A DNA stretch of 64,000 bases from Harmothoe impar (GCA_947462335.1 OX381708.1:2046001-2110000), one strand, 5' to 3'; counted from the first letter of the stretch, positions 1 through 11,769 are shown. Notes: generated by a model from the sequence alone, not told the origin. Program-made: numbers and translations.

Positions 1-597
1 GAGTGTACAGCTCCGAGTCCGAAAGTTCCCGGAAAGGAGGGAAACTAGATGGGCGCCAGCGCCTCCTATGAACTCTTAATGCGCAACCATATATATTATA
101 CGGTACTTGTGTATAGATATACATATTAATATATGTATATATATCATATGAACCGGTAGTGACACTGCTAACATACTAATGAAGACCAACTCCATGTGTA
201 CTTTACACATAAGAACATTCCAGCAATGGTCAAATTTACGGTAGTGATGTGGTCCTGGAGGGTTTACACCCAAAGGGAGTCTCATCACCCTATACTAATC
301 TAATTTTGCCTTATATCACATGGGTATTTATTTTATTTTTTACTATATTTACGGAGCCACACGGTTCATTCCTACTCATGTCACCAGATATTGAATTAAA
401 TCAAGCATGGACAGCATTTTATTGCACATGTCCTTGCCTAATGGTAATAGGGTTATATGGGATAAACAAGCCCATTCTGATAACGGGTCTCTGGTCTACA
501 AATTGCATTACGATATGGTCTAATACAACATATGCTTTATACATAGGTGCTCATATTTGGCATGGAATCTCCCTGAGGGAATGTACACACACTTTCA
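1..597. other. AT-rich sequence upstream of LINE endonuclease, no gene seen
   Basis: No open frame here has a recognisable domain. The stretch may hold the 5' part of the LINE that follows, whose first conserved endonuclease residues begin near 640. The first 60 bases are richer in CCGAG/CCGAA words and resemble Gypsy-A composition, so they could be upstream Gypsy-A sequence. I could not place a boundary. Confidence 0.3.
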
Positions 598-3451
598 ATG
601 TCCCATGATTTGAATTTTGATAGGCTAAGAGGTCTACACATGATTAATTATAATATAAGAACACTACCGGGTAAGATTGATGATGCACGACTTATGTTTG
701 AGAACTCACACGCAGACTGTATAGGTATCACAGAGAGCTGGTTGACAACTATGAGCAAGGATGATACGTTCTTACTGGTAGGGTACAATCTTTGTAGGCT
801 AGATAGAGACTTAACACTGCCTGGAGCCAAGACCTGTGGCGGAGGCGTGGTCACATACATAGCAAATGACATAGCTTACATAGAGCAAAAGGATAAAAAC
901 ATATGCAATATTAATATGGAGGTGCAATATATTGTCATAAATAAAGGTAATTATAAGACAATACATATGTTCAATGTATATAGACCTCCTGATGGTAATA
1001 TCCTTACCTTTTTTAAAGAACTAACCACATTACTAACATACCTTAATAAGGTTCCTGGAAAGGAGTTTTTCCTGTTAGGAGACTTTAATATTAATGTGAA
1101 AAAGCCATATGGTGATCATGAAAAATTTAAAAAATTTCATGGCTACTTTTGGACTTAACCAACTTATCACTAATTTTACACATAAAAATCCTCAAGGAGA
1201 AAACACCTTAATTGATTTAATTTTAACCAATTCACCTCAGGTATATTCATCTGGTGTTTCACACATTACAGTGACTGATCATTATCCTATATTTGTGACA
1301 AGAAGGTTTGTAACCCTAGCTAAGGTACCAATTGTATTTACTGGCCGCACTTATAAAGATTACGTAGTAGATAATTATACAACAGGCCTAAAGAATATTA
1401 ATTGGAATACCTTCTGGGATGCCCCAGATCCCAACATAGCTTGGAATATTTTATTGGACAAAATACACTTCCTACTTAACTTTACTTGCCCTATTAAGAC
1501 TTTAAATTGTACACAGAAGAAGAAAGAATGGGTTACTAATGACTTACTAACACTTTTCAAAGACTGGGATGATGCTATGAAAAAATATCGATGCACTTTA
1601 GATGATGATGATCATAATATCGCAATTTTCTTAAGAAATCTGGCCAATAATGAAAAACGCCTTGCACGTAATAGATATAATAAGCAACAATTTGTAAAAA
1701 ATCACAATAAACCGAAAGAATACTGGAAGAGTATCAATAATTTAATGAATCCAAAAAACAAATCTCCTATTTATAGCCTTTATGATAAGACAAATAAGAA
1801 ACAAATTCCATCAGAGCAAACTGCCAACTTTATCAATAGTTATTTTGCAACCATTGGACCAAAATTAGCACAAAACCTAAATTTACCTTTTCAGAGCAAC
1901 ATCCCCCCCCCTACCTCAAAATTTTGCCTTCAAGGAATGTAATGTAGATATAGTGAGGAAATTAATCAAAAAAAAATTAATATGAATAAATCATCAGGAA
2001 TACTTAACATCTCTATACAAGTCTTTAAAGACACATTCATAACACTACCATACCACCTCCTACACATAATTAACCTAGTCATAAGGACCTCTGTTTTCCC
2101 AAATGCCTGGAAAGAAGCCATAGTGACACCCCTACCCAAAAGAGGAGACAGAACAGATGTAAATAACCTCAGACCCATCTCCATATTACCACTGCCAGCT
2201 AAATTAATGGAAAAAGTCCTTCATAAACATTTACTTGATTACCTATCAGATAATAACATACTATATGACAACCAAGATGGAAACAGGCCAAATAGATCAA
2301 CCTTTAACTCAAAAAAATTAACTAATAATATTTTTGAATCATTAAATAAACAAAAGTGTACTACAGCTATCTGCCTTGATTTTTCTAAAGCTTTTGACAC
2401 TTTAAACCATAACATCCTAAAAATTAAATTAACAAATCTAGGCCTTCAAAATTCAGCTACTTCCCTATTAGATAATTATCTCACAGACAGAAGACAAAGA
2501 ACCAAAGCAAATGGTATACTTTCTGAGTATCATAATATTACTTGTGGGGTTCCACAGGGTTCTGTGCTAGGTCCATTATTATTTTTAACCTATATAAATG
2601 ATATGCACTCTTCTTTAACTAACCTACACTGCCAGCACTATGCTGACGATACAGTTATCTATATTGACCATACACCAGAAACTAATATGACTTATTAATG
2701 ATGACTTAAACAATATCTCTCTTTGGTGCAATACTAATAAACTTTCTTTTAACAGTAAGAAAACAAATATATGTCATTTGCCAATAAAGCCCTAAGACGT
2801 CGCCTGGTAAGGCCAAACTTGCGTATAGGTAATGATGTAATTTCCTATGCTCCCTCCTATAGGTATCTGGGGGTCACCCTTGACCCTATGCTGAATTTTA
2901 ACCACCATATACCTACCGTCCTTCATAGTGTGAGACATAAAGTATTTATGTTCAATTATGTAAAATATGAAATGCCTGAAAATGTTGCTGTGACGGTTGT
3001 GAAAACAATGGTCGTGCCCATCATTGATTACTGTGATGTGTTTTATGATGTAGCCTCTAAGACTAGCCTGGAAGGAGTCTAAAAATTGCTAAATAGAAGC
3101 CTCAGAATTGCATACAGAAGGACAGGAATTTTAAATACTGCTGCTTTGCATAGGAAAGCTAAATTAAACAAATTAAAAGATAGAAGACATATGCACATTT
3201 TGGAATATGCTTTCAAAAAATCGCTAAATGTAGATGAGCTACATGTCATTAATGTAGCTACAAGACGCAGGGATCAGCGTTTGCTTATCCAAAAAAGAGC
3301 TATTAATCCTGCCTATGCTAGGAGTCTGAGGTATAGATTGGCTGGGGCATGGAATGAGTTAACTGTCGAAAATAGAGCCATTAGGGACAGTAACAAATTT
3401 TCAGCCTGGAATAAAAAACACCACCTAGATTTAATTGCCACGTATGTTTAA
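598..3451 (+). pseudogene. LINE endonuclease-reverse transcriptase polyprotein, broken
   Basis: The polyprotein nicks DNA and copies the element RNA at the nick. The endonuclease part shows GITESWL, VYRPP, LLGDFNIN, NTLIDLILTN and TDHYPI, the conserved blocks of APE-type endonucleases, between about 640 and 1,300. The reverse transcriptase part shows LRPIS, a DFSKAFDTLNH block, GVPQGSVLGPLLF and the catalytic YADD near 2,640-2,655, followed by the thumb-like segment to 3,451. Breaks: a frame change near 1,110, a TAA at 1,940, frame changes between about 2,690 and 2,770, and a TAA at 3,080. Apart from these the frame starting at 1,109 is shared to the end, so few mutations separate it from an intact ORF2. 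Confidence 0.85.
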
Positions 3452-3825
3452 ATATTCAAACATGCATGATATGTTCATGCCTAGTATTTCCTTATATTCT
3501 ACTTGCGGTTTTTGCCAGAGACCTACCATTACTACTGTTGAATGATTGACCACCATTCAACCAGGACTACAACATCAGTCCAAATGGCAATATCATCAGC
3601 CATCACCATGAGGAACAAAACTAACCCCTATTTCTATTATACTAAGTCATGGCTCTAAGCCTATGCCTATATCTTTTTCTTATATTTATGTCTTATACAT
3701 GTACACTGTGAAGAATCATGTGAATACTTGACATATGTTCCATTGACTGGAATAAGGTGAATACAGGTCTCTGACCTACTATTTTTCCAGTATAAATAAA
3801 AGAATTTTGAATTGAATTGAATTGT
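3452..3825 (+). repeat. LINE 3' untranslated region with (ATTGA)n-type tail
   Basis: Non-coding sequence after the reverse transcriptase stop. It ends at 3,803-3,824 in about four imperfect copies of a TTGAA/ATTGA unit. CR1/L2-class LINEs typically end in short microsatellite-like tails rather than long poly(A). The tail abuts Gypsy-A sequence directly. Confidence 0.6.
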
Positions 3826-5255
3826 GGTCCGAGCTGGCGAACGGACGGCCCCTGGTGATGAAGTACGCCAACATACCAGAGAAGTAGAGCCTAGTGGAGT
3901 TCAAAGGACAGAGAGGGAACCAGGGGTGGCTCCGAACTTGGGGAGTTCGGATGCTGGCCTGGTTAACATCCCAGTCCAACAGTTGCCCGGCAATGAGGCA
4001 GGGAGGCCCATTACGGACAGGGACGAGGAAGTCACGGCTGTCACAGACACCGTTTGGGTAGGGAGTACCCAGCTTTCCCCAGATCATCCCTGTTTCGACC
4101 ATTTGAAGAAACACGGCTTAGATTTGGCTGCTCCGAAGGACTTTAAACGCTTCACTGTAAACCCGTCTCCGCTGGGGGGGGAAACGGTAGTATGTGTCTG
4201 TTACTGTGGCCGGAAGGGCGGGCGAGGTTTTAGTAGATACGGGAGCGAGCCACTCCTTTATCTCCTCAAACTTCTATGCTCTTATGCCGGACAGTCGTGA
4301 TAACTTCAAAACGAAGTTAAGCGCCTGTTTGGCCGATGGGTCGAGTAAGCAGACGTATGGGCGCGCGTTCATACCGCTCCGGATCCGAGGGAAGGAGTAT
4401 GTGGCTTCTCCCACCATCGCTGAAATTGCTGACGACGGTATACTGGGGTTGGACTTTGCGGCGTTATATGACGCGGTCCTGAATCCTGGTACAGGGGTAC
4501 TCCAGATAACGCACCTATACCGTGCGGTGGAGCAGTGTGTGCTCCGACAAGTATCAACAGTGGCAACGGTGGTCCAAACTGTGAAGATTCCTCCCGGACA
4601 GATGTGTGATGTGCTGGTCCGAAGCAAGGGGCTTAGGAGAGAGGAAGAAGCAGTTGTGGAGCCGGATGTGGCTATGTTGGGAAGCATCGGTCTGGTGGGC
4701 ATGGACACCCTGGTGGGTGATGGTGCTTGGACCGTGGTGCCGGTTTCTAACCCAGGGTTAGAAGCTAAGTATCTGAAAAAGGATTCCGTATTGGGGGAGG
4801 TGTTCACCAGCAAGGCAGTGATGCCTGCCGGACATGTGAGCATGAAGGGTGATCCTTCTCCGGCCACTTTAAGTGATGGACTTGAGAAAATGATCTCCGA
4901 GACGGATCTTACGGATCGGAGGGATCTCAATTCTTTGAGAAGGCTGGTAGAAAAGTATCAGGATGCATGGCAAGTTGAGGGGGAGCCTTTGGGCCGAGCC
5001 GACAAGGTGCTGCATTCTATCAATACTGGCGATGCCCAGCCATTTAAAATGCCTTACCGACGCTTGCCGTTGGCTAAGAAAAGAGTTGTTGAAGAACAAG
5101 TGAAAACTATGTTGGAACAGAAGGTGATTGTGCCTAGCACTAGCCCCTGGTCCAGTCCGGTTCAGATGGTTACTAAGAAGGACGGGTCTATCCGATTTTG
5201 TATCGATTATAGACGTCTGAATGGAGTAACCAAGAAATCCTCTACCCCGAATTGA
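3826..5255 (+). pseudogene. Gypsy-A protease and N-terminal reverse transcriptase, frameshifted
   Basis: The retropepsin active site reads [10 protein letters not shown] near 4,230-4,260, preceded by a conserved AGRAGE block. Downstream, the fingers of the reverse transcriptase show [35 protein letters not shown]. Compared with the other Gypsy-A copy (60.1-60.4 kb), one extra G lies in a G-run at about 4,172-4,180 and a TGG codon has become TAG just after it. The frame is lost again at about 5,245, where sequence matching PLPRIDET in Gypsy-B is shortened. The fragment keeps the acidic DTG but cannot give a functional product. Confidence 0.85.
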
Positions 5256-5271
5256 TGAGACCCTGGACTCG

Positions 5272-5991
5272 TTGGGTGGGAACCAATGGTTCTGCACCCT
5301 GGATTTGCAGTCCGGATATTGGCAAATCGGAATGAAAGAGGAGGATAAAGAGAAGGCGGCTTTTACTAGCCATGTTGGACTGTATCAGTTTGAGCTGATG
5401 CCTTTCGGGTTATGCAATGCCCCTGCGACTTTCGAGGCTATGATGGAGACTCTGTTGAGCGATCTATTATGGCGAAAGTGCCTGGTATATCTGGACGACG
5501 TCATTGTTTTTGGCAAGACGTTCAAAGAGTGTGCGTTAAACCTCGGAGAGATGTTGGAGCGAATTCGGTCCAATGGGTTAACCCTGAAGCCAAAGAAATG
5601 TGAACTTTTTCGGAAGTCCATGGTCTATTTGGGCCGGATCATCTCCACCGAGGGTGTGCAGGCTGATCCAGCGAAAGTGGGGACTGTGGAGACTTGGGAA
5701 GTTCCGAAGGGACCGAAGGATGTGAGATCCTTCTTGGGGTTCTGTTCCTATTATAGGGACTTCATTCCCGGATTCTCCAGAGTGTCTCAGCCTCTGCAGA
5801 AGTTGAGCCATTGGACTCCGGGGAGGAAGAAAGAACCTTTCCCCTTGGGGAGCGAACAGAATGAAGCTTTCAAAGAGATTAAGGCGTTGTTCCGAACCAC
5901 CCCCGTGCTGAGATACCCTACGGAGAAGGGGCATTTCATCCTTGACACTGATGCGAGTAATGAGAGCATCGGGGCCGCATTACGGGGATGA
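5272..5991 (+). pseudogene. Gypsy-A reverse transcriptase core and start of RNase H
   Basis: Palm motifs LDLQSGYWQI, MPFGLCNAPATFEAMM and catalytic YLDD (about 5,488) are present, then the thumb and connection with YLGRIIS and FLGFCSYYRDFIPGF. RNase H begins with the first catalytic aspartate in ILDTDASNESIGAAL, then stops at 5,991. Against Gypsy-B, about 70 residues of RNase H, including the conserved glutamate and second aspartate regions, are deleted between this ORF and the next. The reverse transcriptase core itself looks undamaged. Confidence 0.9.
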
Positions 5992-6530
5992 TCTGTCGGT
6001 GGTTGAATCACCTCAGTGAGTTCGGGTTGGAGAACTCTCATATCCAACACCGAGCGGGCACAAAGCATATCGCTGCTGACTGCCTAAGTAGACGTCCGGT
6101 TCACCGTTGTGTGCGTCCGGAGTGTGGGGATTGTGGTGCTCACAATGCCGTGGTAGCGAGTGTGCATTTGCCTTATGACGGGTTGTTGCAGAACCTGTTG
6201 GATTGGTCCATCGACACTATAAGGACGTACCAGATAGCCGATCCTACCATAGCACGACTGAGGGAGCTGGTCCCTACAGGGGTCTGTCCGGTGAGACCCG
6301 AAATATCACTGGAAAATTGTGAAATGCGACGCTTCCTGGCTCAGTTCCATGAACTAGAGATGCGGGATTCGTTGTTGTGCAGGTGGAAGTCTTGTCCAGG
6401 AAAGCGGAGGGTGTTACAAATGGTAATCCTGGCAGCTATGCGGAAGGACATCCTGTACTATTGTCACGGCCATTCCACGAGTGGGCATTTCGGAAAGAAA
6501 AGCTCGCTGGAACGGTTGAGTAGGAGGTAG
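5988..6530 (+). pseudogene. Gypsy-A RNase H end and integrase zinc-binding start
   Basis: The C-terminal RNase H segment (ENSHIQHRAGTKH, ADCLSRRP) is followed by a Cys-rich linker (CVRPECGDCGAHNAV). The integrase HHCC module starts with HGHSTSGHFGKK. A TAG at 6,528-6,530 replaces the first tyrosine of the YYWPGM block seen in Gypsy-B, so the zinc module is cut between its His pair and its Cys pair. The Cys pair lies in the next ORF. Confidence 0.85.
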
Positions 6531-6542
6531 TATTGGCCGGGA

Positions 6543-7412
6543 ATGTCTGGTGACCTTTTGAGGTGGATCGAGACATGTCCGGCCTGTTGTTTTGGCAAAC
6601 CTGGTCCTGGACTGGGAAAATTGCCATTACAACAGGAGCTATTCGGAGTAAGGTTTGCTCGGATAGCCGTAGACATTATTAGTGGAGTAAAACCCACTCC
6701 GAGAGGAAATATGTGTATGATGGTAGTCTCCGACTACTATACAAAATACACCCGCGTGTACCCACTCGAGGATCACACTGCTGTTATCTGTGCGGAAGCA
6801 CTAGTAAAGGGGTGGATCCTCCATCTGGGGGCTCCCTTGATGTTACATAGCGATCAGGGGAGGGAATTTGAATCAAAGTTATGGGCTGCTATGTGCCATC
6901 AGTTGGCTATATGCAAAATTCCGTACCGACCACAGTCTGATAGACAGGTGGAGCGGTTCAATCGGACCTTGATCCAGGTTCTGAAGCCATTAGTGAACTC
7001 CCATATGGATGATTGGGATGACCAGTGTGAATTTGTGGTGCATGCGTATAACAATACGGTCCACACTTCGACAAATTGCACTCCGAACCTACTGGTGTTC
7101 GGGGAGGATCTAATCATGCCAGCGGACTTGGTGTTCGGAGTGGTAGGGATTAATCCGGAGGCGCCTTGTACGGTGCTATTTGTGGAATCTCTCCGGGAGA
7201 GATTCAACTTCGCCTATGAAACAGTTGGGGCTCACTTGCTCAAAGCTGTGAATTGGCAGAAAGTGGGTTATGACATTGGATTGAAGTTACGGCGGTTTGT
7301 AGTGGGGGCTAAAGTGATCAGACTACATGAACCACTCTGTAATGTCAAGCTGGCGAATAACTGGGACAGACCACACACCATTGTAAATGTATCAGTCAAA
7401 CGACTGTATTGA
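6543..7412 (+). pseudogene. Gypsy-A integrase catalytic core
   Basis: Continues the zinc-binding Cys pair (TCPACC), then the rve-fold DDE core: first aspartate in IAVDIISG, second in LHSDQGREFES, glutamate in QVERFNRTL. A short loss precedes PYRPQSD, and a Gly to Arg change lies next to the catalytic Glu, relative to Gypsy-B. After the core come the LKPLVNS and DDWDDQCEFVVHAYN blocks typical of this clade. The reading frame ends at 7,412 by a TGA or frame change; the C-terminal tail continues from 7,409. Confidence 0.85.
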
Positions 7413-7759
7413 TCCAGTCTGAAGCAGGACGCATCCGGACGAGCCATGTGGCTTGGTTGCGTGCTTGGGCTGGGAGGGAGCTCACCCCGGAAATGGAGGT
7501 GGAGGAGGAGAGTTCGGAGGCTAAATTTGTACCTTTGGAAGGGGTGTCAGTGGATCCCCCCAAGAGGCGGGTACGAAGAAAACTCCGGAAGACCTTGAAA
7601 AAGAAAGTCTCGGCAGGCGAAGGAAAAAGGGCACAGAAAACTAAAATCAAGGCTGGATTATTAGTTAAGAACGAGTGTCCTTCGGCCAGGTTACTAGATG
7701 CGAACGGTAATCCTGTTCGACGGAGCCCTAGGCTTGTGGCTAGGGGGGCCGTAACCTAG
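7409..7759 (+). pseudogene. Gypsy-A integrase C-terminal basic tail
   Basis: The short region AGRIRTSHVAWLRAW aligns with GRLYKSNVARLRRW in Gypsy-B, the end of the integrase SH3-like domain. It is followed by a Lys/Arg-rich tail (PPKRRVRRKLRKTLKKK) and ends in RRSPRLVARG. The Gypsy-B counterpart carries an AT-hook-like GPGRPRK. The tail probably helps the integrase bind DNA or chromatin, which is inference. Confidence 0.7.
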
Positions 7760-7839
7760 CTTATTTACACAACGAGTGTGGTGTCCTGTGTTGTCTTTAT
7801 ATGTTGTATGTGTGCTACCGACAGGGGTGCTCAGAGTCA

Positions 7840-7926
7840 ATGGAAAAGAATGTAAGAGTGTTCCCCGAGGGTGGTGGACTGATACTCCGGTGGGATAATC
7901 TTCGATTTCCCATATATATCCACTAA
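7840..7926 (+). CDS. Small conserved peptide between pol and ORF3 (PEGG peptide)
   Basis: A 28-codon frame beginning with ATG encodes NVRVFPEGGGLIL. At the matching place in Gypsy-B (51,548-51,679, - strand) another small frame encodes NVPEGGRRIYPAG. The shared PEGG core and matching position suggest the sequence is constrained, as a separate peptide or the first part of a longer lost product. It is too short to assign a fold, and the function is unknown. Confidence 0.4.
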   Translation: MEKNVRVFPEGGGLILRWDNLRFPIYIH

Positions 7927-8039
7927 TACTCCCGATGAGCTCTTTATTCAAAGTAAATTTGACTTTTGGGGAGCCGCCCGAGTGGCATGATGATCCCTAC
8001 AGCCCGAGTTGCGGGCGGGAGAGGTCATGACCTGATTAA

Positions 8040-8245
8040 CCCGATAATTGGGTCACGCCGGATAACGGGATCGCGTCCAATCACGCGAGACGCTGCGCAT
8101 GCGCTTGGTTTTGAAAACAAAAGCGAGGGATCCGCCATATTGATTTCGGCCTACACCGAGATCAATCGTGGCGGCAGTCGGCAGCGGGGAAGTCAAGTTT
8201 TGGACAGTTTTGGAGAAGTGGAACGCAGATAAAAGAGTGTAAGCA
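8040..8245 (+). promoter_or_regulatory. Putative internal promoter ahead of Gypsy-A ORF3
   Basis: A CG-rich block holds CCAAT joined to CGCGAGAC at 8,077-8,091 and CGCCATATTG (YY1-like) at 8,133-8,142. The same words occur in the same order upstream of ORF3 in Gypsy-B (- strand, 51,376-51,441). There is no TATA box. The arrangement fits a TATA-less internal promoter driving ORF3 separately from gag-pol. The promoter role is inferred from motif conservation only. Confidence 0.45.
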
Positions 8246-8333
8246 GTGAGTACTCTTTTTAGTGGTCTTAGAGACAAAAGAGGGCAGCGGGAAACTTTGT
8301 GTTTCCCGTCAAACTCCTCGTCAAAAGTGAGGA

Positions 8334-8481
8334 TGGCAGAGCAGCAGCTCCGTCACTCCGAACTTAACATGGGCTCCGAGACGGCTTCTGCTGTCAAGGG
8401 GCTGGTTGACGCCCATTACCACGACGGTGATGAGCTTAGTGAAAGTCTAGCGGAGATGTCTGTCGACCCCGCTGTCTCCCC
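8334..8481 (+). pseudogene. Start of Gypsy-A ORF3, interrupted by an LTR
   Basis: The frame opens with MAEQQLRHSEL, resembling MEEQYTPGEGL at the start of ORF3 in Gypsy-B. Both are acidic and Ser-rich. It runs about 49 codons to the point where the solo LTR begins and is then closed inside the LTR. The start is chosen by position after the promoter-like block and by similarity to the Gypsy-B start. Confidence 0.5.
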
Positions 8482-9245
8482 TGTAATTCTGTGCCTAATT
8501 ACGAATTAATTGGCCATCATAATTACGAATTGAGTTACATCGCCAGCAGCAGATCTGGGGCTGTGGTGCTCACTGCAGATATGTATTGTGCAGGAATGAT
8601 AGAAGCGCATGTCAAATAGTAACTAAGATGCTACAGTTAAATATCTATGTGTGTTTTGCATGCAGAGAGTGTGTGAAACAATAGAGATGAGCTGGGGAAA
8701 TGGTTTGACATGGGAAACTGTCATAAAGGTTTAGGGAGCCGATGTATATAGACATAGGATCCCCTGACCCCTGTGGGCCCTAGCAGTAGGCCTAACAGCT
8801 GGTGTTACATGAGGCAGGCTGGGGTCAACTAGGGATCAGCCATGTAACCCTTGCTGACTCAACAACGTAGTATAAACATTGATGGGGTTGGTTGGGTCAT
8901 GGCCTTGGGGTTAAGTATATGTGACCCAGTTGTTATGGGTTCATGGGGTCATGACCCTGACTATACACAGGATTGATGGGGTTGGTGGGGTCATGACCTT
9001 GGGGTTAAGTATACATGACTCAATTGTTATGGGTTCATGGGGTCATGACCCTGATGATACACAGGAGTACGCAGGGGTATATAAGCCAGGACCAGCTCAG
9101 AAATAAAGTAGATTTGTACTTGTAAGTTGTTTTGGAGTTCTTGGATCATGTCATAGCTTCTGACACACGGTAGTATGCTGCTACTCTATAGGCTATGCTA
9201 ATGCCTACAGTCATGGAAGATATACAGATATAACAGTCTTCTACA
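8482..9245 (+). mobile_element. Putative solo LTR inserted in ORF3
   Basis: The block starts TGTAATTC and ends TTCTACA, so its ends form the TGTA/TACA inverted pair usual for LTRs. It contains a TATA box (GTATATAAG near 9,077) and AATAAA near 9,102 in the order expected for U3-R-U5. A clean target duplication is not visible (left CCCC, right CTCA), so the ends may have mutated or be slightly misplaced. Family unassigned. Confidence 0.5.
8879..9066 (+). repeat. Two tandem 94-bp units inside the LTR
   Basis: Units at 8,879-8,972 and 8,973-9,066 both begin TTGATGGGGTTGG and end near TACACAGGA, with a handful of differences. They lie directly upstream of the TATA box. Tandem repeats in U3 are commonly enhancer-like, and that role here is inference. 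Confidence 0.75.
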
Positions 9246-9393
9246 CTCAGGGAGCTTGCTCACATCAGGATTAACATCCCCGATCCGGAAGTCTCCATCA
9301 CCAATGGGCAGTGAGGATTCCGGTCTACTGGAAGGAATCGTGCTCTCCTAACAAGAGCCCGAACCAACTGAAAGTACTGTCCGACCATCCCGG

Positions 9394-9978
9394 TTGGTCA
9401 ATTTGAGCATTTCTCCGACCGTTAAGGAGACAGTGCGTCGCAAGCTGTCGATAGATAGCAGCGAGGAGAGTGACACTACGGGTCCGAAGACTCGTGGTGG
9501 ACATAAGACTAGTCGGAGTCGGTCCAAGTCGTCCGATTCTCGAACGAGCACGAAAGTGCTGAAGCAGTCCGGTGCTGGCAAGAAGCCTCAAGCGAAGGTT
9601 GAGCCTAAGAAGCTAGACCCCAAGAAGAGTGGTACCCAAGGTACCAAGAAGACCGATCCTAAGGCTACCAGTACTACGGGGCCGAAGGATCCGAAAAAGA
9701 CTCCCTCGTCTGTAGTCAAAGACGTGAAGAAGGTGGATCCAAAGCCAACCGGTAGCACGGCGGCTAAGGATCCGAAGAAGAAGGGCCCGACGCCTGCCAG
9801 CAGTACCGCTGCAAAAGCCCCGGTCCCTAAGAAGGAAAAGGGAAAGACCGATCTCCGATCCGTCTTCTCCTCGGCCTCGGTGAAGCCTGAACCTCCACAG
9901 AAGGGTAAAGGCAACACCGAGGAACGGACTGTCACCGCTGCAGCCCCGGCTCCGACGATAGACTTGTTGTCTTTTTGA
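9394..9978 (+). pseudogene. Gypsy-A ORF3, Lys/Pro-rich low-complexity segment
   Basis: The segment is dominated by Lys, Pro, Ser and Thr, with a loose repeat built on DPKK and TGPKDPKK, then an acidic-aromatic end. It is probably disordered and nucleic-acid binding by charge. Its frame differs from the next ORF3 piece (10,202 onward). In Gypsy-B the same position holds a Ser/Thr/Lys-rich stretch with less Lys. No enzyme motif is present. Confidence 0.45.
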
Positions 9979-10201
9979 AGGAGCTGGACACCAGCGCAGC
10001 CGTGGCAGCCACAGCTGCGGCCATTGCCTGCAAAACAGCTTCGGCTAGGGGGTCGGGACACGGTGGAGCACGTCCTAAGACGACGTCTGCCAATCTGGAG
10101 CCTTATGAAGATGAGGCTATGGATGTGGGTGCTCCGACGACGAGCGCACAGCATGTTGAGCGGATAAAGGAGGCTCTGTCTCTGATAGGTCCGACGATAG
10201 G

Positions 10202-11200
10202 GTGCCGGCCCCACCGGGACCTGTGAAGGAAGTGCCAACTCCCACGGAGCCACCTCCTAAGACAACCGAGTCAAGTTCGGAGAATCCAGAAATGGATACT
10301 TCGGACGAGGCCGGGAAACTGGGCGAGGCTGCTGGTGGTAGTCCGTCAGTAAGGGAAGGAGTGCACATTCTAACCCAACACCAACATGACGATTGGGATA
10401 AGGAAAACTCCAAAGTCCCAATTATCCTCCCAGGGAGTATAATGGATCAATTAAGCTCGGAGGAAGTAAAGCTATTCGACTTAGCTTCACTGAAGACTTT
10501 CAGGGGTCTGGACTCTCTCTCGGAGCATTTCCCTGTGTGGTTTCCGGACCGTTTAACTGCAGCTTTGGAGAATGTCGAGGAGGCGTCCCGTAGGGCATGT
10601 CTACTCGCCATCACGGAGGACCGTCCCGAGGCTATCGCAGACTTGGACTTGGATATGCAGACATATTCCCAGATCAAGACCGTCTATAGCAAACGGGAGA
10701 AGAAGCCACACCTAACTCCGGCCATGAGGCTGGCTCGGGGCGTTGCCCAAAAGAAGGAATCCATCTTGGATGCCACCCGGGAGGGCAAGATCGTCCAGCA
10801 GACTACTGCAGCGGTTTGGAGTGCCGACACTGCTTGACTAGAAAGGGCCAACAATCAGGACAAGATCCTGACTGAGACCATCCGGCTGACTTCTCTGGAG
10901 GCGGGTCAATCCCCCGAGGAGGTGGAAGCCATAATGAAGGGCTTGGCGGAGGATACTATTCCTCAGGCCGAACTCCTGGAGTTGGTGGTGACTGCCCTCC
11001 GAGCCAACGCCGCGAGTAAGTTTAAGTACTTCAAACCCATGTGCGTGGGGGACTGCGTAAAGGACAATCGTTGTTCGCAGCACCCTGATCCGATTGGTCC
11101 GGATGGTCTATCGGACGATGAGGAGTGGATCAAGAAAGATCCACTCGATAAGTCGGTACAACTGTACCACTATTGGAAAAGGTCCGGACTTCCCACAAGA
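10202..11200 (+). pseudogene. Gypsy-A ORF3, helical segment and SDDEEW motif
   Basis: Two frame-matched pieces (10,202-10,837 and 10,922 onward) are separated by a TGA at 10,838-10,840. The first is helical and charged. The second holds FKYFKPMCVGDC, then GLSDDEEWIKKD, and YHYWKR. Gypsy-B has FKKFRPKCMEHC and GLSDDEEWMRSN at the same place (49,325-49,897), so the segment is conserved between families. The Cys pattern and acidic motif are unlike any Gypsy enzyme I know. The frame is lost by a -1 change near 11,185. Confidence 0.6.
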
Positions 11201-11769
11201 AGTACCAGACCTACCATCAAAAGACAAAGTTGTCGTGGGCGATGTCGAGATGGTCTCCGGATCGTCCCTGTCCCTTCACGACTTGTCAAAATATCGACGA
11301 GACTCGTGGCGCGCCCCGAACTTGGCCTACCAAGGTCAGGTTCGCCCGTCACGTTATGGGAGCTCATGTGCGTCATTACATGTGGTATGACTGCCTGAGC
11401 GTAGGAGCAAGGGGGAGCAAGGCTTGCCCTGACGGAGGGATGTTTTACTGTCGGTCAGACATCATCCGACACATGGCCAGCAACCACAAGCTGTCCCTGG
11501 AAGCTGGGGCGGAGCGAATCCAGACCGCACATCAGGAAGTCTACTCCAAGTTCGGGGAGCTGGACAAAATGGATAACCTCGACGTGGACTTCGGTTCCAA
11601 CGAGAAGGGGAAAGTCCGGGTGTTCTACAAAGTTAATCCGGATTATAATGCTCTCCACATCCCGGACGGCCAGCTCTTTGACGAGTTTGAGGCCTACCGG
11701 TTGCGGACCAGTAGCAAGAAGGCTCCAAAGAGGCAACACCAGTCTTCAGAGACAGCCGCTGCAAAGTGA
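11173..11769 (+). pseudogene. Gypsy-A ORF3, Cys/His finger-like segment
   Basis: Contains CPFTTC, then RFARHVMGAHVRH, KACPDGGMFYC and IIRHMASNH, a spacing consistent with one or two C2H2-like zinc fingers, followed by a conserved region ending DGQLFDEFEAYRLR. Gypsy-B matches with CPFDSF, FMRHLVECHMHH and LYQELYDWRAAN. It may bind nucleic acid, or be a domesticated finger used in assembly. That is inference. It is in a different frame from the pieces on either side, so the copy is broken. Confidence 0.55.

Larger units (their letters stand above)
598..3825 (+). mobile_element. Decayed non-LTR retrotransposon (LINE, CR1/L2-like)
   Basis: An apurinic-type endonuclease is followed by a reverse transcriptase, then a roughly 370-bp 3' untranslated region ending in a short repeated tail. 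This is the layout of CR1/L2-superclass LINEs. The element ends abruptly at about 3,825, where Gypsy-A protein-coding sequence begins mid-gene. It therefore most likely inserted into an existing Gypsy-A copy. The left boundary is not defined. The breaks listed under the coding entry show that it is not active. The subclass (CR1, L2 or a neighbour) would need a reverse transcriptase tree. Confidence 0.85.

Noticed and set aside
249..608. 119-codon + frame with hydrophobic residues before the LINE endonuclease
   Set aside because: No domain and ordinary AT-rich codon make-up; it could be chance or LINE ORF1/5' debris.
10922..11398. A conserved programmed -1 frameshift inside ORF3 in both Gypsy families
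   Set aside because: The frame changes fall at different places relative to conserved residues in the two elements, so they look like independent lesions.
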